Shown here piece after piece: positions 1-6,361 of a stretch of 11,363 bases of DNA. The stretch comes from Lachnospiraceae bacterium (lineage in GTDB: Bacteria > Bacillota > Clostridia > Lachnospirales > Lachnospiraceae): NCBI GenBank assembly GCA_017958465.1, contig JAGDCQ010000124.1, positions 1-11,363 of the forward strand. The letters run 5' to 3'. Made by a program: the position numbers and the translations under genes. Every line of letters starts with the position of its first letter. Position 1 is the stretch's first letter. Under the pieces are notes generated by a model. It searched no databases, had not been told where the DNA came from, and saw only the letters and a program-made list of their open reading frames with translations.

Positions 1-1094
1 ATATTACAAAAGTGCGCGCCGATGCCAGTGTCAAAACGGCCAATCCCAAGCCGCAGTACGGCAGTGGGACCGATGCCGCGATATATAAAGCAGCAGGGGC
101 CTACGAGCTGCTGGAAGAGCGTCGAAAGATCGGGGATATAAAGCCCGGTGATGTGGCGGTTACGTCTGCATTTAACCTGAAGGCAAAGTATATCATCCAT
201 ACGGTCGGACCTGCGTGGCACGGTGGAGATAAAGGGGAATATGACATCTTAAGGAGCTGTTACAAAAAGTCGCTGGAGAAGGCTTTTGAACTGAAATGCA
301 AAAGCATTGCATTTCCGCTGATCGCGACCGGAGTTTACGGCTTTCCAAAGGCCGACGCGCTGCAGATAGCAATGCAGGAGATAAGCGGTTTCCTGATGGA
401 TCTGGATGTGGATCTGAACGTCAAGATAGTGGTTTTTGATGATAAGGCCTTCAGACTGACCAAGAACCTGTTTGTCCAGGTTGAATCCTTTATCAGTGAT
501 GAAGGCGTTCTAAAAGCCTACATAGAGGAATACGGTGCCCGGGCGCTTGAGCGGGCGGAGTCGGAGTTCTTTCGGGGCTTCGACGACAGTATCCGGCGCT
601 ATGACGGACTCAGCTGTATCATGGCAAATACCTGTGCCCCTAAACCGCCGGCATCGAGTAAAGTGCCAAAGAATGCGACGAAGAAACCGGCTGTTCCCTT
701 CAACGAGAAGACCTTTGACAAATCCCTGTATATGAACGATGGCAAGGCTGATTCGGCATTCAGGGATGAGCTGTGGAAGCTGCTGCAGGAAAAGAACATG
801 GATAATAGCACCGTGTACAGCAGAGCGAATATCACACGGAAGGCATTTTCGAAGATCCTTTGCGGGGATACTAAGGTTCCGCAGAAAAGGACGGTCTTAA
901 GCTTCTGCATCGGCATGCAGCTTGATCTCGGAGAGGCTGAGCAGCTGCTCGCAAGCGCGGATATGGCCTTTAATCCGCACGACAAGAGAGACCAGCTTGT
1001 AAGACAGTGCATTATATATGAGCAGTATGATATCGGTGAGATCAACGATATGTTGTTCGCATGTGAACTGCCCCTTCTTTGCACGGGGTGTTGA
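1..1094 (+). CDS. Macro domain protein with C-terminal HTH-like region (5' partial)
   Basis: Probable ADP-ribose-binding or ADP-ribosyl-hydrolase macro domain, cytoplasmic. The reading frame is open from base 3, so the GTG at 12 is not a real start and roughly ten N-terminal residues are missing. Counting the GTG as residue 1, the macro domain covers about 1-150: TANPKPQYGSGTD is the first ribose-binding loop, KYIIHTVGPAW the central strand, and IAFPLIATGVYGFPK the phosphate-binding loop. The usual VN(A/T)AN reads VKTAN, so the first loop Asn is Lys8; the second Asn (11) and the Asp (21) are kept. Residues 150-240 form a low-complexity linker. Residues 240-360 (SRANITRKAFSKI onward) resemble the helix-turn-helix-like tail attached to macro domains in Lachnospiraceae. 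It is followed by its own terminator. The domain call is sure; activity is uncertain because of the Lys. Confidence 0.85.
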   Translation, partial: ITKVRADASVKTANPKPQYGSGTDAAIYKAAGAYELLEERRKIGDIKPGDVAVTSAFNLKAKYIIHTVGPAWHGGDKGEYDILRSCYKKSLEKAFELKCKSIAFPLIATGVYGFPKADALQIAMQEISGFLMDLDVDLNVKIVVFDDKAFRLTKNLFVQVESFISDEGVLKAYIEEYGARALERAESEFFRGFDDSIRRYDGLSCIMANTCAPKPPASSKVPKNATKKPAVPFNEKTFDKSLYMNDGKADSAFRDELWKLLQEKNMDNSTVYSRANITRKAFSKILCGDTKVPQKRTVLSFCIGMQLDLGEAEQLLASADMAFNPHDKRDQLVRQCIIYEQYDIGEINDMLFACELPLLCTGC

Positions 1095-1100
1095 TAAAAG

Positions 1101-1123
1101 AGAGCAGGAGACTGCTCTTTTTT
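1101..1123 (+). terminator. Rho-independent terminator after the macro-domain gene
   Basis: A perfect 7-bp stem (AGAGCAG 1101-1107 with CTGCTCT 1112-1118) closes a GAGA loop and is followed by five T. It starts 7 bases after the TGA stop, so the next gene probably has its own promoter. Confidence 0.8.
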
Positions 1124-1159
1124 CACAATCGGAAAGTGTCCCCCGGTGGGCGACGTTTT

Positions 1160-1187
1160 TTGAATGGTTTTGTAGTATTCTTATATC
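1160..1187 (+). promoter_or_regulatory. Possible sigma-A promoter for the ADP-ribosylglycohydrolase gene
   Basis: TTGAAT (1160-1165), a 16-bp spacer and TATATC (1182-1187) match the vegetative consensus at four of six bases each. This would give a leader of about 30 bases before the ATG at 1227. The match is weak; its position after a terminator and before a gene is the main support. Confidence 0.35.
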
Positions 1188-1226
1188 AGATCAAAAACAT
1201 CACATTTGAAAGAGAGGTACAAAACT

Positions 1227-2564
1227 ATGTATGGAGCAATTCTTGGAGATATCATCGGCAGCAGATTCGAGTTTGACAGAGGTGGAAAGACAAAGGATTT
1301 CGAGCTGCTGACCGTTGAAGATAACTTTACCGACGACAGCGTTATGACTGTTGCGGTGGCTGAAGCGCTTTTGGATGCCGGGAAGGATGCGTCGGTAAAA
1401 GAGATTGAGGCAGCCTGCATCAGAGCGATGCAGAAGTGGGGCGGATTATACCCGCATGCCGGATACGGCGGAAGATTCCGCATATGGCTTAAGGATAACG
1501 ATCCCAAGCCTTACGGAAGCTTTGGTAATGGATCCGCAATGAGAGTTTCCGCGGCCGGCTGGCTGCACGATTCGCTTGAAAGAACAAGGGAAGTTGCCAG
1601 GGCAACGGCGAATGTAACGCATAACCATCCCGAAGGGATAAAGGGTGCAGAGTGCACGGCAGCAGTGATCTATATGGCAAGAAACGGTGCAAGTAAGGAA
1701 GAAATCGCGGATTATGTTGTTAAGGAATTCGGCTATGATTTCTCCGAATCTCTCGAGGAAATGCGCAAAAGACATGAGCATGTGGAAAGCTGCCAGGATT
1801 CCCTTCCCAAAGCCCTCAGAAGCTTTATGGACGGCATTTCTTACGAAGATGTAGTCCGCAATGCTGTTTCTCTCGGAGGCGATACAGACACGCTTGCGGC
1901 TATTGCAGGGGCTATGGCAGAAGCCTTTTTCGGGATCCCTGCTTCGCTTACGGCAGAATGCCTGTTACGTATCAATCCGGATATTCGCGAGGTTGTGCAG
2001 CGGTTTGATGCCGCAATCGGACGTGTTGATGAGGATGAAGATGAAGAGTATGAGGAAAACAGACCACTGGTGGAGACGCTGCAGAACCTGATGGCTGAGC
2101 AGGATAAGGAAAAGCGGGTAGATGCGTATCTTGCTTTCTTGAACGCACTGGCAAAGAGAGCGACCGATGGCGGGAGAGTCCCCGTGCCTTTTGAAGATGT
2201 GAACAATGCATTTTCCGGGAATTTTGATCCAGATCAGGTACAGCCCGGTGATACGATCCGCACGGAAGCGCAGGTAAAGCTTAAGATGGATACGATGCGG
2301 GATCCGGAAGGCAATCTCTGGCTGCCACTGTTTACTGATATGGACGAGCTGCATAAAGGACAGACAGCTAATGTGATCATGCCGGTATATATTTATGATG
2401 TGCTTGAATTCGGCCTGAATGGCGAGGATCTGAGCGGCGTGGTCGTAAATCCGTTCGATAAGCCGTTTACTATGACAAAGGAAATGCTGAAAAGCTTCCT
2501 GGAGGATTATAAGGCATGGGCGGAGAAGATGGGGATCAAGATACCCACGAGTTTTGAAGGATAG
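1227..2564 (+). CDS. ADP-ribosylglycohydrolase fused to SseB-like domain
   Basis: DraG/ARH-family hydrolase, expected to remove ADP-ribose from proteins or small molecules in the cytoplasm using paired metal ions. The ATG at 1227 is chosen because AGAGAGG (1211-1217) lies 9 bases upstream; an in-frame TTG at 1206 overlaps that site. The product is 445 residues. Residues 1-265 are the all-helical ARH domain: GDIIGSRFEF (7-16), the metal ligands in NFTDDS (33-38, usually TDDT), GNGSAMR (100-106), THNHPEG (131-137) and the second metal site GGDTDT (217-222). An acidic linker (268-278, DEDEDEEYEEN) leads to residues 280-435, which resemble an SseB N-terminal domain (LWLPLFTDMDELHKGQ and GVVVNPFDKPFTM). 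ARH proteins of about 260-300 residues usually stand alone, so the added domain is the unusual part. It stands between a macro-domain gene and a Fic gene. The ARH call is sure; the SseB call is likely. Confidence 0.9.
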   Translation: MYGAILGDIIGSRFEFDRGGKTKDFELLTVEDNFTDDSVMTVAVAEALLDAGKDASVKEIEAACIRAMQKWGGLYPHAGYGGRFRIWLKDNDPKPYGSFGNGSAMRVSAAGWLHDSLERTREVARATANVTHNHPEGIKGAECTAAVIYMARNGASKEEIADYVVKEFGYDFSESLEEMRKRHEHVESCQDSLPKALRSFMDGISYEDVVRNAVSLGGDTDTLAAIAGAMAEAFFGIPASLTAECLLRINPDIREVVQRFDAAIGRVDEDEDEEYEENRPLVETLQNLMAEQDKEKRVDAYLAFLNALAKRATDGGRVPVPFEDVNNAFSGNFDPDQVQPGDTIRTEAQVKLKMDTMRDPEGNLWLPLFTDMDELHKGQTANVIMPVYIYDVLEFGLNGEDLSGVVVNPFDKPFTMTKEMLKSFLEDYKAWAEKMGIKIPTSFEG

Positions 2565-2597
2565 GAGTCTGGTTTACGCTGCTCTTTGCCGGCTGTC

Positions 2598-2620
2598 CCG
2601 CCTTTAGGGCGGCCTGTTTT
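2598..2620 (+). terminator. Weak terminator-like hairpin after the ADP-ribosylglycohydrolase gene
   Basis: CCGCC (2598-2602) pairs with GGCGG (2608-2612) around TTTAG, followed by CCTG and only four T. The stem is GC-rich but short and the T-run is offset, so termination may be partial. A TATAAT at 2623-2628 follows directly but has no fitting -35. Confidence 0.4.
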
Positions 2621-2669
2621 GCTATAATATACCTGAATTCCTGGCTTGAAGGAACAATGTCTGGGAACA

Positions 2670-2730
2670 TAATGATCAATAGTGAAATGATAATGAAAAT
2701 TAGTGAAAAAATAGTGAAATATTAGTGGAA
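2670..2730 (+). repeat. Helically phased TAGTGAAA repeats (candidate operator)
   Basis: Copies begin at 2680 (TAGTGAAA), 2691 (TAATGAAA), 2701 (TAGTGAAA), 2712 (TAGTGAAA) and 2723 (TAGTGGAA), with a degenerate TAATGATC at 2670. Spacings are 10, 11, 10, 11 and 11 bases, one DNA helical turn each, so all copies face the same side of the helix. The last copy overlaps the proposed -35 of the fic promoter. This arrangement suits cooperative binding of a regulator. The C-terminal winged helix of the downstream Fic protein is a natural candidate, but that is inference. Confidence 0.7.
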
Positions 2731-2754
2731 ATTGAGCCCGCTTTTTGGTATACT
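2726..2754 (+). promoter_or_regulatory. Probable sigma-A promoter of the fic gene
   Basis: TGGAAA (2726-2731), a 17-bp spacer and TATACT (2749-2754). The -10 matches five of six consensus bases and the -35 four of six. Transcription would start near 2760, giving a very short leader that still holds the ribosome site GAGGTGA (2761-2767). The -35 lies inside the last phased repeat, so a bound protein would be expected to block it. Confidence 0.55.
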
Positions 2755-2773
2755 TATTTTGAGGTGAAGCAAA

Positions 2774-3874
2774 ATGATAAAAGCAAAGCTTTCCAATGAG
2801 ATGCTCAAACTCATAACCGAAATCGAAAAAAACAGGTATAAGGTTTCAACTGTGAATATTTCAAGGTCTGTTGCAAGCAGGTTGCGCAAAAACTCCAAGA
2901 AGAAGAGCTCATATGCATCAACCAAGATCGAGGGTAATCCGCTCTCTGAACAGCAGGTTGATGAGGTGATCGAGCGCGATGAAAGAAAGCATTTCCTCAA
3001 GCCCGAACAGGAGGTAAGAAACTATTTTCTTGCACTGAATTATCTTGAAAAAATGGCAGAGAAGAAGGCGAAGTTTTCTAAAAAACTGATCCTGGAAGTG
3101 CAGAAATATGTCGAAAAAGGCGCATCAAAGGAAAAGATAGGCCTTAGGGGGCCAATGCCTCCCGGCGTTCTTTTTGCTGTGTATGATGCGCAAACAGGAG
3201 TCCCGGATTATATTCCGCCTGAATATTCGGATATTCCGGATCTGCTGGATGAATTGGTGGAGTATGTGAATACAACAGATGACCATCCGCTGATAGTTGC
3301 AGCTATCGTGCACTACCAGCTTGTAACGATCCATCCGTTTGAAGATGGTAACGGCCGAACTGCCCGCCTGCTTTCAGGATATGTTCTTGATATCAATGGT
3401 TTCGGCTTTAACGGCATTGGTTCTTTGGAGGAGTATTTTGCGTATGATATAGGCGAGTACTATGATTCTATTCAAATGGGCCTGCCGGCATTGTATTATT
3501 CGGGTAGAAACGAACCACCGCATTCGGAAATATGGATAAACTATTTCTTACGCATGGTCCGGCTATACTCAGATAAGGTGTGCGAGCTGTCAGAAGGGTC
3601 GAGCAAAGAAGAAGTAACAGGCAGTCTTTCGTACCTGAAAGTAAAAGAAAAGGAATTGCTGCTTTTTCTGATGAGTCACTACAAGAGAGAATTTACGCCT
3701 ATCGAGGTGAGTAAAGAATTTAGTGTCACCAATAAGACGATAATTAACAGACTTTCTGTACTTGCGAAAAATGGTTTTGTGGAGCCCATTATGGTAAATG
3801 AACGTATCAGATCATATGTTCTCAGCGAATTCACTAAGGCTCATGATAAAGAACTGAGAAAAATACTGGAATAG
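2774..3874 (+). CDS. Fic family protein AMP-transferase with C-terminal winged helix
   Basis: Fic enzymes usually transfer AMP from ATP to a Ser, Thr or Tyr hydroxyl of a target protein. The ATG at 2774 follows GAGGTGA (2761-2767). In this 366-residue protein the Fic motif is complete: HPFEDGNGRTAR at 187-198, with catalytic His187, the metal-binding acidic position, the anion-binding GNG and Arg198. An inhibitory-helix motif (S/T)xxxE(G/N) is present at Ser49-Gly54 (STKIEG), N-terminal to the core, which makes this a class II, self-inhibited Fic protein. Residues 90-270 are the Fic core with the flap region before the motif. Residues 290-355 (FTPIEVSKEFSVTNKTIINRLSVL) form a winged-helix DNA-binding region. 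No small antitoxin gene lies beside it, which fits the built-in inhibitory helix. The phased repeats at its promoter suggest self-regulation. The target protein cannot be told from the sequence. Confidence 0.93.
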   Translation: MIKAKLSNEMLKLITEIEKNRYKVSTVNISRSVASRLRKNSKKKSSYASTKIEGNPLSEQQVDEVIERDERKHFLKPEQEVRNYFLALNYLEKMAEKKAKFSKKLILEVQKYVEKGASKEKIGLRGPMPPGVLFAVYDAQTGVPDYIPPEYSDIPDLLDELVEYVNTTDDHPLIVAAIVHYQLVTIHPFEDGNGRTARLLSGYVLDINGFGFNGIGSLEEYFAYDIGEYYDSIQMGLPALYYSGRNEPPHSEIWINYFLRMVRLYSDKVCELSEGSSKEEVTGSLSYLKVKEKELLLFLMSHYKREFTPIEVSKEFSVTNKTIINRLSVLAKNGFVEPIMVNERIRSYVLSEFTKAHDKELRKILE

Positions 3875-3964
3875 AGATTTTTGACCGGCTGTCCAACTTT
3901 TGGTAGTCAACTGAACGGGTAAAAATCCAAAAAAATGAACGGGGATTTGCGTTAATAAGGCAGC

Positions 3965-3994
3965 TTGACAATTGATATGATACCCGCCTGTTAT
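3965..3994 (+). promoter_or_regulatory. Possible promoter of the NfeD-SPFH-two-component operon
   Basis: A perfect -35 TTGACA (3965-3970), an 18-bp spacer and TGTTAT (3989-3994), which matches four of six bases of the -10. Transcription from here would give a leader of about 190 bases before the NfeD start. A TATGAT at 3976 is too close to this -35 to be its partner. Confidence 0.45.
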
Positions 3995-4033
3995 TTTTCC
4001 TTGTCCGAATTCAATTCAAACAAGATAAACCCT

Positions 4034-4182
4034 CTTTCACGCAAGATCTGTTGAAAGAAGGTCTCCTTTGCGGTATGTTATGGTTGCAAACAAGTAATGC
4101 AAAACAGTGATCTTTGCTTCAAGAATACCGGGATCGGAAAGACGGATCCCTGTATCCATGGATTCAAAGATCCGGAAAGGAG
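4034..4182 (+). promoter_or_regulatory. Structured leader with competing hairpins before the NfeD gene
   Basis: CTTTCA (4034-4039) can pair with TGAAAG (4052-4057). Further down, three related segments compete: A, CCGGGATC (4128-4135); B, CGGATCCC (4143-4150); C, GATCCGG (4169-4175). A pairs with B through GGGATC/GATCCC, or B pairs with C through CGGATC/GATCCG. Segment C directly abuts the ribosome site AAAGGAG (4176-4182), so the B:C hairpin could hinder translation and the A:B hairpin free it. It matches no riboswitch class known to me, and the stems are only 6 bp. Confidence 0.35.
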
Positions 4183-4189
4183 AAACGGT

Positions 4190-4639
4190 ATGGAAGAATA
4201 TATGTGCTACATCTGGATCGCTATGTTTGTTATACTGCTGATCGTTGAAGGGCTTACCATGGGTCTTACGACCATCTGGTTTGCGGGAGGCGCGCTTGTT
4301 GCCTTTATACTTTCACTCTTCGGTGTCAATGTTTTCGTGCAGATCGCGGTTTTCCTTGTAGTATCGGTAGTTCTCCTGTTTGGCACCCGCCCCTGGGCGA
4401 AAAAGTATCTGAGCGGCAGAAAGTATGGCACGAATTACGACGGTGTTATCGGTAAAGTCGCAAAGGTAGTGGAAAAAGTCGATAATTACAACGCAACCGG
4501 CCTTGTTTCCGTAAACGGCACAGAGTGGACCGCACGGGCAGAGGATGCAAACGATATCTACGAGCCCGGTACGCTTGTAAAGGTAAAGAACATAAGCGGA
4601 GTGAAGCTTATCATCACAAAGTATATTGAAGAACAGTAA
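4190..4639 (+). CDS. NfeD-like membrane protein (short form)
   Basis: Short NfeD-family protein of 149 residues, a usual genetic and probably physical partner of SPFH/stomatin proteins in membrane microdomains. The start at 4190 is set by AAAGGAG (4176-4182), 7 bases upstream. Three hydrophobic segments are visible at about 5-25, 27-46 and 48-66. They are followed by a soluble C-terminal region (85-149) with the NfeD pattern: a GVIGKVAKV strand, GLVSVNGTEWTARA and LVKVKNISGVKLIITK, which is an OB-fold-like beta barrel. The serine-protease-like N-terminal domain of long NfeD proteins is absent. It is the first gene of a four-gene operon, with 45 bases to the SPFH gene that has its own ribosome site. 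The family is clear; the molecular role is general. Confidence 0.9.
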   Translation: MEEYMCYIWIAMFVILLIVEGLTMGLTTIWFAGGALVAFILSLFGVNVFVQIAVFLVVSVVLLFGTRPWAKKYLSGRKYGTNYDGVIGKVAKVVEKVDNYNATGLVSVNGTEWTARAEDANDIYEPGTLVKVKNISGVKLIITKYIEEQ

Positions 4640-4684
4640 GAAAAGTGTTAAACTGAAAACATCAAAATTCGGGAGGGATATATA

Positions 4685-5635
4685 ATGAAAACAGCTTTTT
4701 TATCGGGCCTTGGTGAAAACGGAGCTATCATTGGTCTTATAGCGCTCATCATCGTTCTGATCATCGTCATCGTTTCCTGTATCAAGGTCGTTCCCCAGGC
4801 AGAGGCTTTCGTAGTAGAGCGTCTTGGCGGCTATCAGGCAACCTGGAAGGTCGGCCTTCACTTCAAGGCTCCCATCATCGACAAGATCGCAAAGCGCGTG
4901 CCCTTAAAGGAGCAGCTTGCGGACTTTCCGCCTCAGCCGGTTATCACAAAAGATAACGTTACAATGCAGATCGATACGGTCGTTTTCTTCCAGATCACAG
5001 ACCCCAAGCTTTACGTTTACGGCGTAAACAACCCTATCTCAGCTATTGAGAACCTTACTTCGACCACTCTCCGTAACATCATCGGTGAGCTCGAACTCGA
5101 CCAGACCCTTACATCACGTGAGACCATCAATACCAAGATGCGTTCCGCACTTGATATCGCTACCGACCCTTGGGGCATCAAGGTTACACGTGTTGAGCTC
5201 AAGAACATCATGCCGCCCGCTGCCATCCGCGACGCAATGGAGAAGCAGATGAAGGCAGAGCGTGAACGCCGTGAGGCTATCCTTCGCGCAGAAGGTGAGA
5301 AGAAGTCCACCATTCTTGTTGCAGAAGGTAAGAAGGAGCAGGCTATCCTTGAAGCAGAGGCTGAAAAGGAAGCTCAGATCCTTCGTGCAGAGGCTCTCAA
5401 GGAAGCTACCATCCGCGAAGCAGAAGGTAAGGCAGAGGCTATCCTCAAGGTTCAGCAGGCTGAAGCAAACGGTATCAAATACATTAACGAAGCAAATCCT
5501 TCACAGGCAGTCCTTACACTTAAGAGCTATGAAGCTTTCAAGGCTGCTGCAGACGGCAAGGCTACAAAGGTCATCATCCCGTCTGAGATCCAGAGTCTTG
5601 CAAGCCTTGTTACAGGAGTAAAGGAAACAGTATAA
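4685..5635 (+). CDS. SPFH/band-7 (stomatin-like) membrane protein
   Basis: SPFH-domain scaffold protein of 316 residues, expected to oligomerise on the inner face of the cell membrane and organise microdomains, related to QmcA and stomatin. GGGAGGG (4671-4677) precedes the ATG. One N-terminal membrane helix lies at about 13-33. The SPFH domain (34-190) includes VERLGGYQATWKVGLHFKAPIID, PPQPVITKDNVTMQIDTVVFFQITDP and LRNIIGELELDQTLTSRE; ELKNIMPPAAIRDAMEKQMKAERERREA marks the junction to the coil. Residues 198-262 are a charged coiled coil built from 11-residue units (for example TILVAEGKKEQ, AILEAEAEKEA, QILRAEALKEA), followed by a hydrophobic tail (VIIPSEIQSLASLV). Codons are strongly biased (AAG, ATC, CTT, CGT), which suggests high expression. 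The upstream NfeD gene is its usual partner; the response regulator start directly abuts its stop. Confidence 0.93.
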   Translation: MKTAFLSGLGENGAIIGLIALIIVLIIVIVSCIKVVPQAEAFVVERLGGYQATWKVGLHFKAPIIDKIAKRVPLKEQLADFPPQPVITKDNVTMQIDTVVFFQITDPKLYVYGVNNPISAIENLTSTTLRNIIGELELDQTLTSRETINTKMRSALDIATDPWGIKVTRVELKNIMPPAAIRDAMEKQMKAERERREAILRAEGEKKSTILVAEGKKEQAILEAEAEKEAQILRAEALKEATIREAEGKAEAILKVQQAEANGIKYINEANPSQAVLTLKSYEAFKAAADGKATKVIIPSEIQSLASLVTGVKETV

Positions 5636-6361
5636 ATGAAAGCACTGATCCTCGAAGATAATAAAGAAAGCCTGCGCGCACTTGCAGAGCTTTTGAGACA
5701 GATATCGGATGAGGTTGAGGTTTATACGGCAGACAGCGTAGAAAAGGCAATGGTTCCCTCGGAAGAGGAGACCATTGACCTTTTCCTGCTTGATATAAAT
5801 CTCAACATCCGTGATGACGACGACACCTCGGGCCTGGATTTCGCAAAATCCCTGCGCGAGCAGACGAAGTACGCCTTCACGCCCATCGTTTTTATCACCT
5901 CTTATCCTGCCTTTGAGCTCAATTCCTACAGGCAGACAGGGTGCTACTCTTTTATAACCAAGCCCTTCAGAAAGAGCGAGGTTGAAAAGATCGTCCGCAA
6001 GCTCCTGAACAGCGGCAATGCGGCGGAAAACGACGAGAAGTACATCACCGTCAAGAAGGACGGCATAAACTACAGGCTCAAGCAGGCAGATATCGTGTAT
6101 ATCCAGGCGATCTCCAGGGGCGTTTGCATAAACCTTCGCAAAGAATCCATGGATATAAAATACCTTACAATAAAGGAAAGCCTCGACCTTCTGAAGGAAA
6201 GCCCGGAGTTTGTGCAGTGCCACAGAAACGCCATAGTCAACCTGCATTATGTTGAGAGCTTCGACTCAGTCAACAGGATGCTGCAGCTCACGGGACGCAC
6301 AGAGCCCGTGGAGGTAGGCGTCACCTACAAACAAGCGATCAAGGATATCTTAAAACAATGA
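5636..6361 (+). CDS. LytTR-family response regulator
   Basis: DNA-binding response regulator of the AgrA/LytR type, 241 residues, acting in the cytoplasm on target promoters. The ATG abuts the SPFH stop; AAGGAAA (5621-5627) inside the SPFH end serves as ribosome site. The receiver domain (1-125) has the acidic pair Glu7/Asp8, phospho-acceptor Asp53 in LFLLDINLN, Ser89 and Lys109 in ITKPF. The LytTR domain (134-241) shows YITVKKDGINYRLKQADIVYIQAI and EFVQCHRNAIVNLHYVES, the usual LytTR signature. The loop after Asp53 is long and acidic (RDDDDTSG). It overlaps the downstream kinase gene by four bases (ATGA), so the two are translationally coupled and form a pair. Its targets are unknown; no clear pair of LytTR-type direct repeats was recognised in this window. 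Confidence 0.93.
   Translation: MKALILEDNKESLRALAELLRQISDEVEVYTADSVEKAMVPSEEETIDLFLLDINLNIRDDDDTSGLDFAKSLREQTKYAFTPIVFITSYPAFELNSYRQTGCYSFITKPFRKSEVEKIVRKLLNSGNAAENDEKYITVKKDGINYRLKQADIVYIQAISRGVCINLRKESMDIKYLTIKESLDLLKESPEFVQCHRNAIVNLHYVESFDSVNRMLQLTGRTEPVEVGVTYKQAIKDILKQ

Larger units (their letters stand above)
3875..4189. other. Gene-free stretch between fic and the NfeD gene
   Basis: No coding sequence is supported in these 315 bases; the ATG at 4097 that opens the NfeD frame earlier has no ribosome site and encodes 31 residues not seen in the family. Just after fic, GATTTTT (3876-3882) and AAAAATC (3922-3928) form the arms of a loose inverted repeat, and TGAACGGG occurs twice (3911 and 3935 regions). 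The piece TGTCCAACTTTTGG (3890-3903) resembles IS3-family ends, but no transposase or partner end is visible. A promoter and a structured leader follow and are listed separately. Confidence 0.6.

Noticed and set aside
12..14. GTG as start of the macro-domain gene
   Set aside because: The codons before it (I-T-K) continue the conserved start of the macro domain, so the gene begins outside the window.
1138..1161. Second terminator (GTCCCC/GGGCGAC followed by T-run) before the ADP-ribosylglycohydrolase gene
   Set aside because: The stem is three pairs, a bulge and three pairs, too weak to list beside the clear terminator at 1101-1123.
1..3874. DarTG-type or other toxin-antitoxin module
   Set aside because: A macro domain is present but no DarT-like transferase is visible, the genes are separated by a terminator, and the Fic protein carries its own inhibitory helix instead of a separate antitoxin.
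5501..6247. Long minus-strand open frame (248 codons) opposite the SPFH end and response regulator
   Set aside because: It lies antisense to two clear family genes, resembles no known protein and has no convincing ribosome site.
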